A DNA stretch of 64,000 bases from Saturnia japonica (Eukaryota; Arthropoda; Insecta; Lepidoptera; Saturniidae): positions 2,356,001 to 2,420,000 of the forward strand of contig CM065314.1 in assembly GCA_033032175.1 (NCBI GenBank), read 5' to 3'. This document shows, one piece after another, positions 62,580 to 64,000 of this stretch. The notes below the pieces were generated by a model, which ran no database searches, was not told where the DNA came from, and saw only the letters and a list, made by a program, of their open reading frames with translations. The position numbers and the translations under genes are program-made. Every line of letters begins with the position of its first letter. Position 1 is the first letter of the stretch.

Positions 62580-63467
62580 ATTAATAATTATTAAATAGAA
62601 TACATCCTTATGATCTTTATTACTTATTTTTAATTTGCGATCAAGTTTGTTAAATTTTATTATAATATGTTATTAATGAAAATTTTTTTATAATAAAAAA
62701 AATCAAGTAGGAAAACTGTTTGGAAATACATATATGGAAAATTTGATGGCGGTGTATGTGCTACCTACTACCCGTACTAGAGTTGTAATGTTTGTCTAAA
62801 TTTTAAGTAAGATGCTAATTGCGGTAATTAATTTTTATTTCAATATAAATAAAACAGTTTACGACGATATAATCATTATTAATTGTCAACACAAAAATAT
62901 TTATTTAAAAAAATATACTACGGCTATACCTATTGTTTACTATGCGTGTATACCTCAGGCAATCATCAATATTTTTTTTTTAATTGAGTACTTAAAGCAT
63001 GGGTAAGCACAAAGTAATACTTTACATCATTGACCAATAACCAGAGGCTTTACATGTACATGAATATATGACAATTTCATTCTAACCAGGGTTGGCATAT
63101 GGAATTTCTGAATTTTCCCCATATCCATATTTTCTTTTTCCCAAAATGATATGTTTTGCAAGTTTTTCCTCCATTTTTTTAAGCAAAAAATAGAACAAAT
63201 GGAAATACATATATGTACGTTCATTTAAAAAAACGTTATTTTGAAATGTGTCTATAGGAAAATTTTATTAATGTTAAAAACGTTTATTAAAAAAATGGTA
63301 TTGATTGTATCCAATACCTCCGTCTGCACTTCTTCTTCATTTAAATTAGTCACATATATATTATTTATATGTTAATTATGCCAATGCGATGTGTTGTTGA
63401 TTATTTTGTTTATTTGAACGTCAATAAAATAGAAATATGTAGTTTATATGTTTGTTTTGGTTTTATT
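62580..63467. other. 3' flank of P450 copy 2
   Basis: Very AT-rich. AATAAA at 62692-62697 could serve as the polyadenylation signal. No further gene is recognised. Confidence 0.4.
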
Positions 63468-63876
63468 TAGAAGATAGATATATACTCTCCCGACTTTTTT
63501 TGTCTTATAAATGCCTATAATTATGTAGTACATTCATTTGATATATCTCTTATGGTTTACTTGGCATAAGCCATTTAAGCACCCGAATTGATTCACCATG
63601 ACCAGTTTTTTTTTATTTCTGCGGAACCTTAATTCTTTTTCTAAAATAAAAGTAGCCTAAGCTACTCCCTATATTATCAGCTATCTATTAGTGAAAGTCC
63701 CGTCAAAATAGGTCCAACTGTTTCGGAGATTACCCGAAACAAACAGTCAGACAGACAGACAAAAAATTTAAAATGGATATTTTGTTATAGGTATCGTATA
63801 TACTTTCATTGCATATGAAAAGCTGTTATTTTGACATTATAAACAGACATTTAAATTTTATTATTTGTATAGATAA
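63468..63876 (+). repeat. R1 repeat lacking its head
   Basis: Starts within the family at TTAGAAGATAGATATATACT and runs through TAAGCCATTTAAGCACCCGA, CGGAGATTACCCGAAACAAA and tail TTTTATTATTTGTATAGATA. Confidence 0.65.
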
Positions 63877-64000
63877 TAGCTAGGCACATTGACGATGTTG
63901 TCCCTGATGGTAACAGCACAATCCAAACACAACGGTGCCGCGGCGGTCGTCAATATCATACCAGCCTGGCATAAGTAGAATACACATAATTAAGTAAGTA

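Overview
This window looks like lepidopteran (moth or butterfly) nuclear DNA. It is AT-rich and intron-rich, and it is packed with repeat families whose heads and tails (for example CTAGCTGTGCCCG, CTAGCTGACCCGCG and tRNA-derived SINEs) are of a kind familiar from Lepidoptera. There are no bacterial-style genes, no true tRNA or rRNA genes and no CRISPR array.

The host genes are two tandem cytochrome P450 genes, both on the + strand. Copy 1 spans 7531-26089 and copy 2 spans 41935-62579. Each has ten coding exons with the same intron positions and phases and nearly the same exon lengths (194, 164, 155, 174, 139, 54, 222, 101, 169 and 164 or 167 nt). They encode 511 and 512 residues. Both keep every P450 hallmark: N-terminal anchor, helix-C WxxxR, helix-I AGYDTT, ExxR, PERF and the heme loop FGTGPRHCIG. 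By hand count they are about 80% identical. They fit the insect CYP3 clan and look most like CYP9-type proteins, but I cannot assign a family number.

Almost everything else is mobile DNA. A full-length Bel/Pao LTR retrotransposon (11575-18909, antisense to the gene) sits in intron 1 of copy 1. It has LTRs that look identical, a perfect 5-bp target duplication and one uninterrupted 1754-residue Gag-Pol frame. It landed only 23 nt upstream of the exon 2 acceptor, and so moved a consensus CTAAC branch site 7.3 kb away. Other elements are a 957-bp non-autonomous TRIM-like LTR element (44012-44968) with matching PBS and PPT, a fragmentary solo LTR of the same family (27272-27600), two dead mariners, a nearly intact Tc1/mariner-type element (37260-38566, one internal stop), poly(A) retroposons with clear target duplications, LINE relics, SINEs, two fold-back MITE families and at least seven interspersed repeat families (called R1-R7 here).

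Layout: 1-7.5 kb, repeat-rich upstream flank; 7.5-26.1 kb, P450 copy 1 with the Pao insertion; 26.1-41.9 kb, intergenic transposon graveyard; 41.9-62.6 kb, P450 copy 2, whose introns are swollen by transposons; 62.6-64 kb, 3' flank. The clearest biological story is a detoxification-type P450 pair under heavy transposon bombardment, with several insertions stopping just short of splice acceptors. I found no wholly new multi-gene system.
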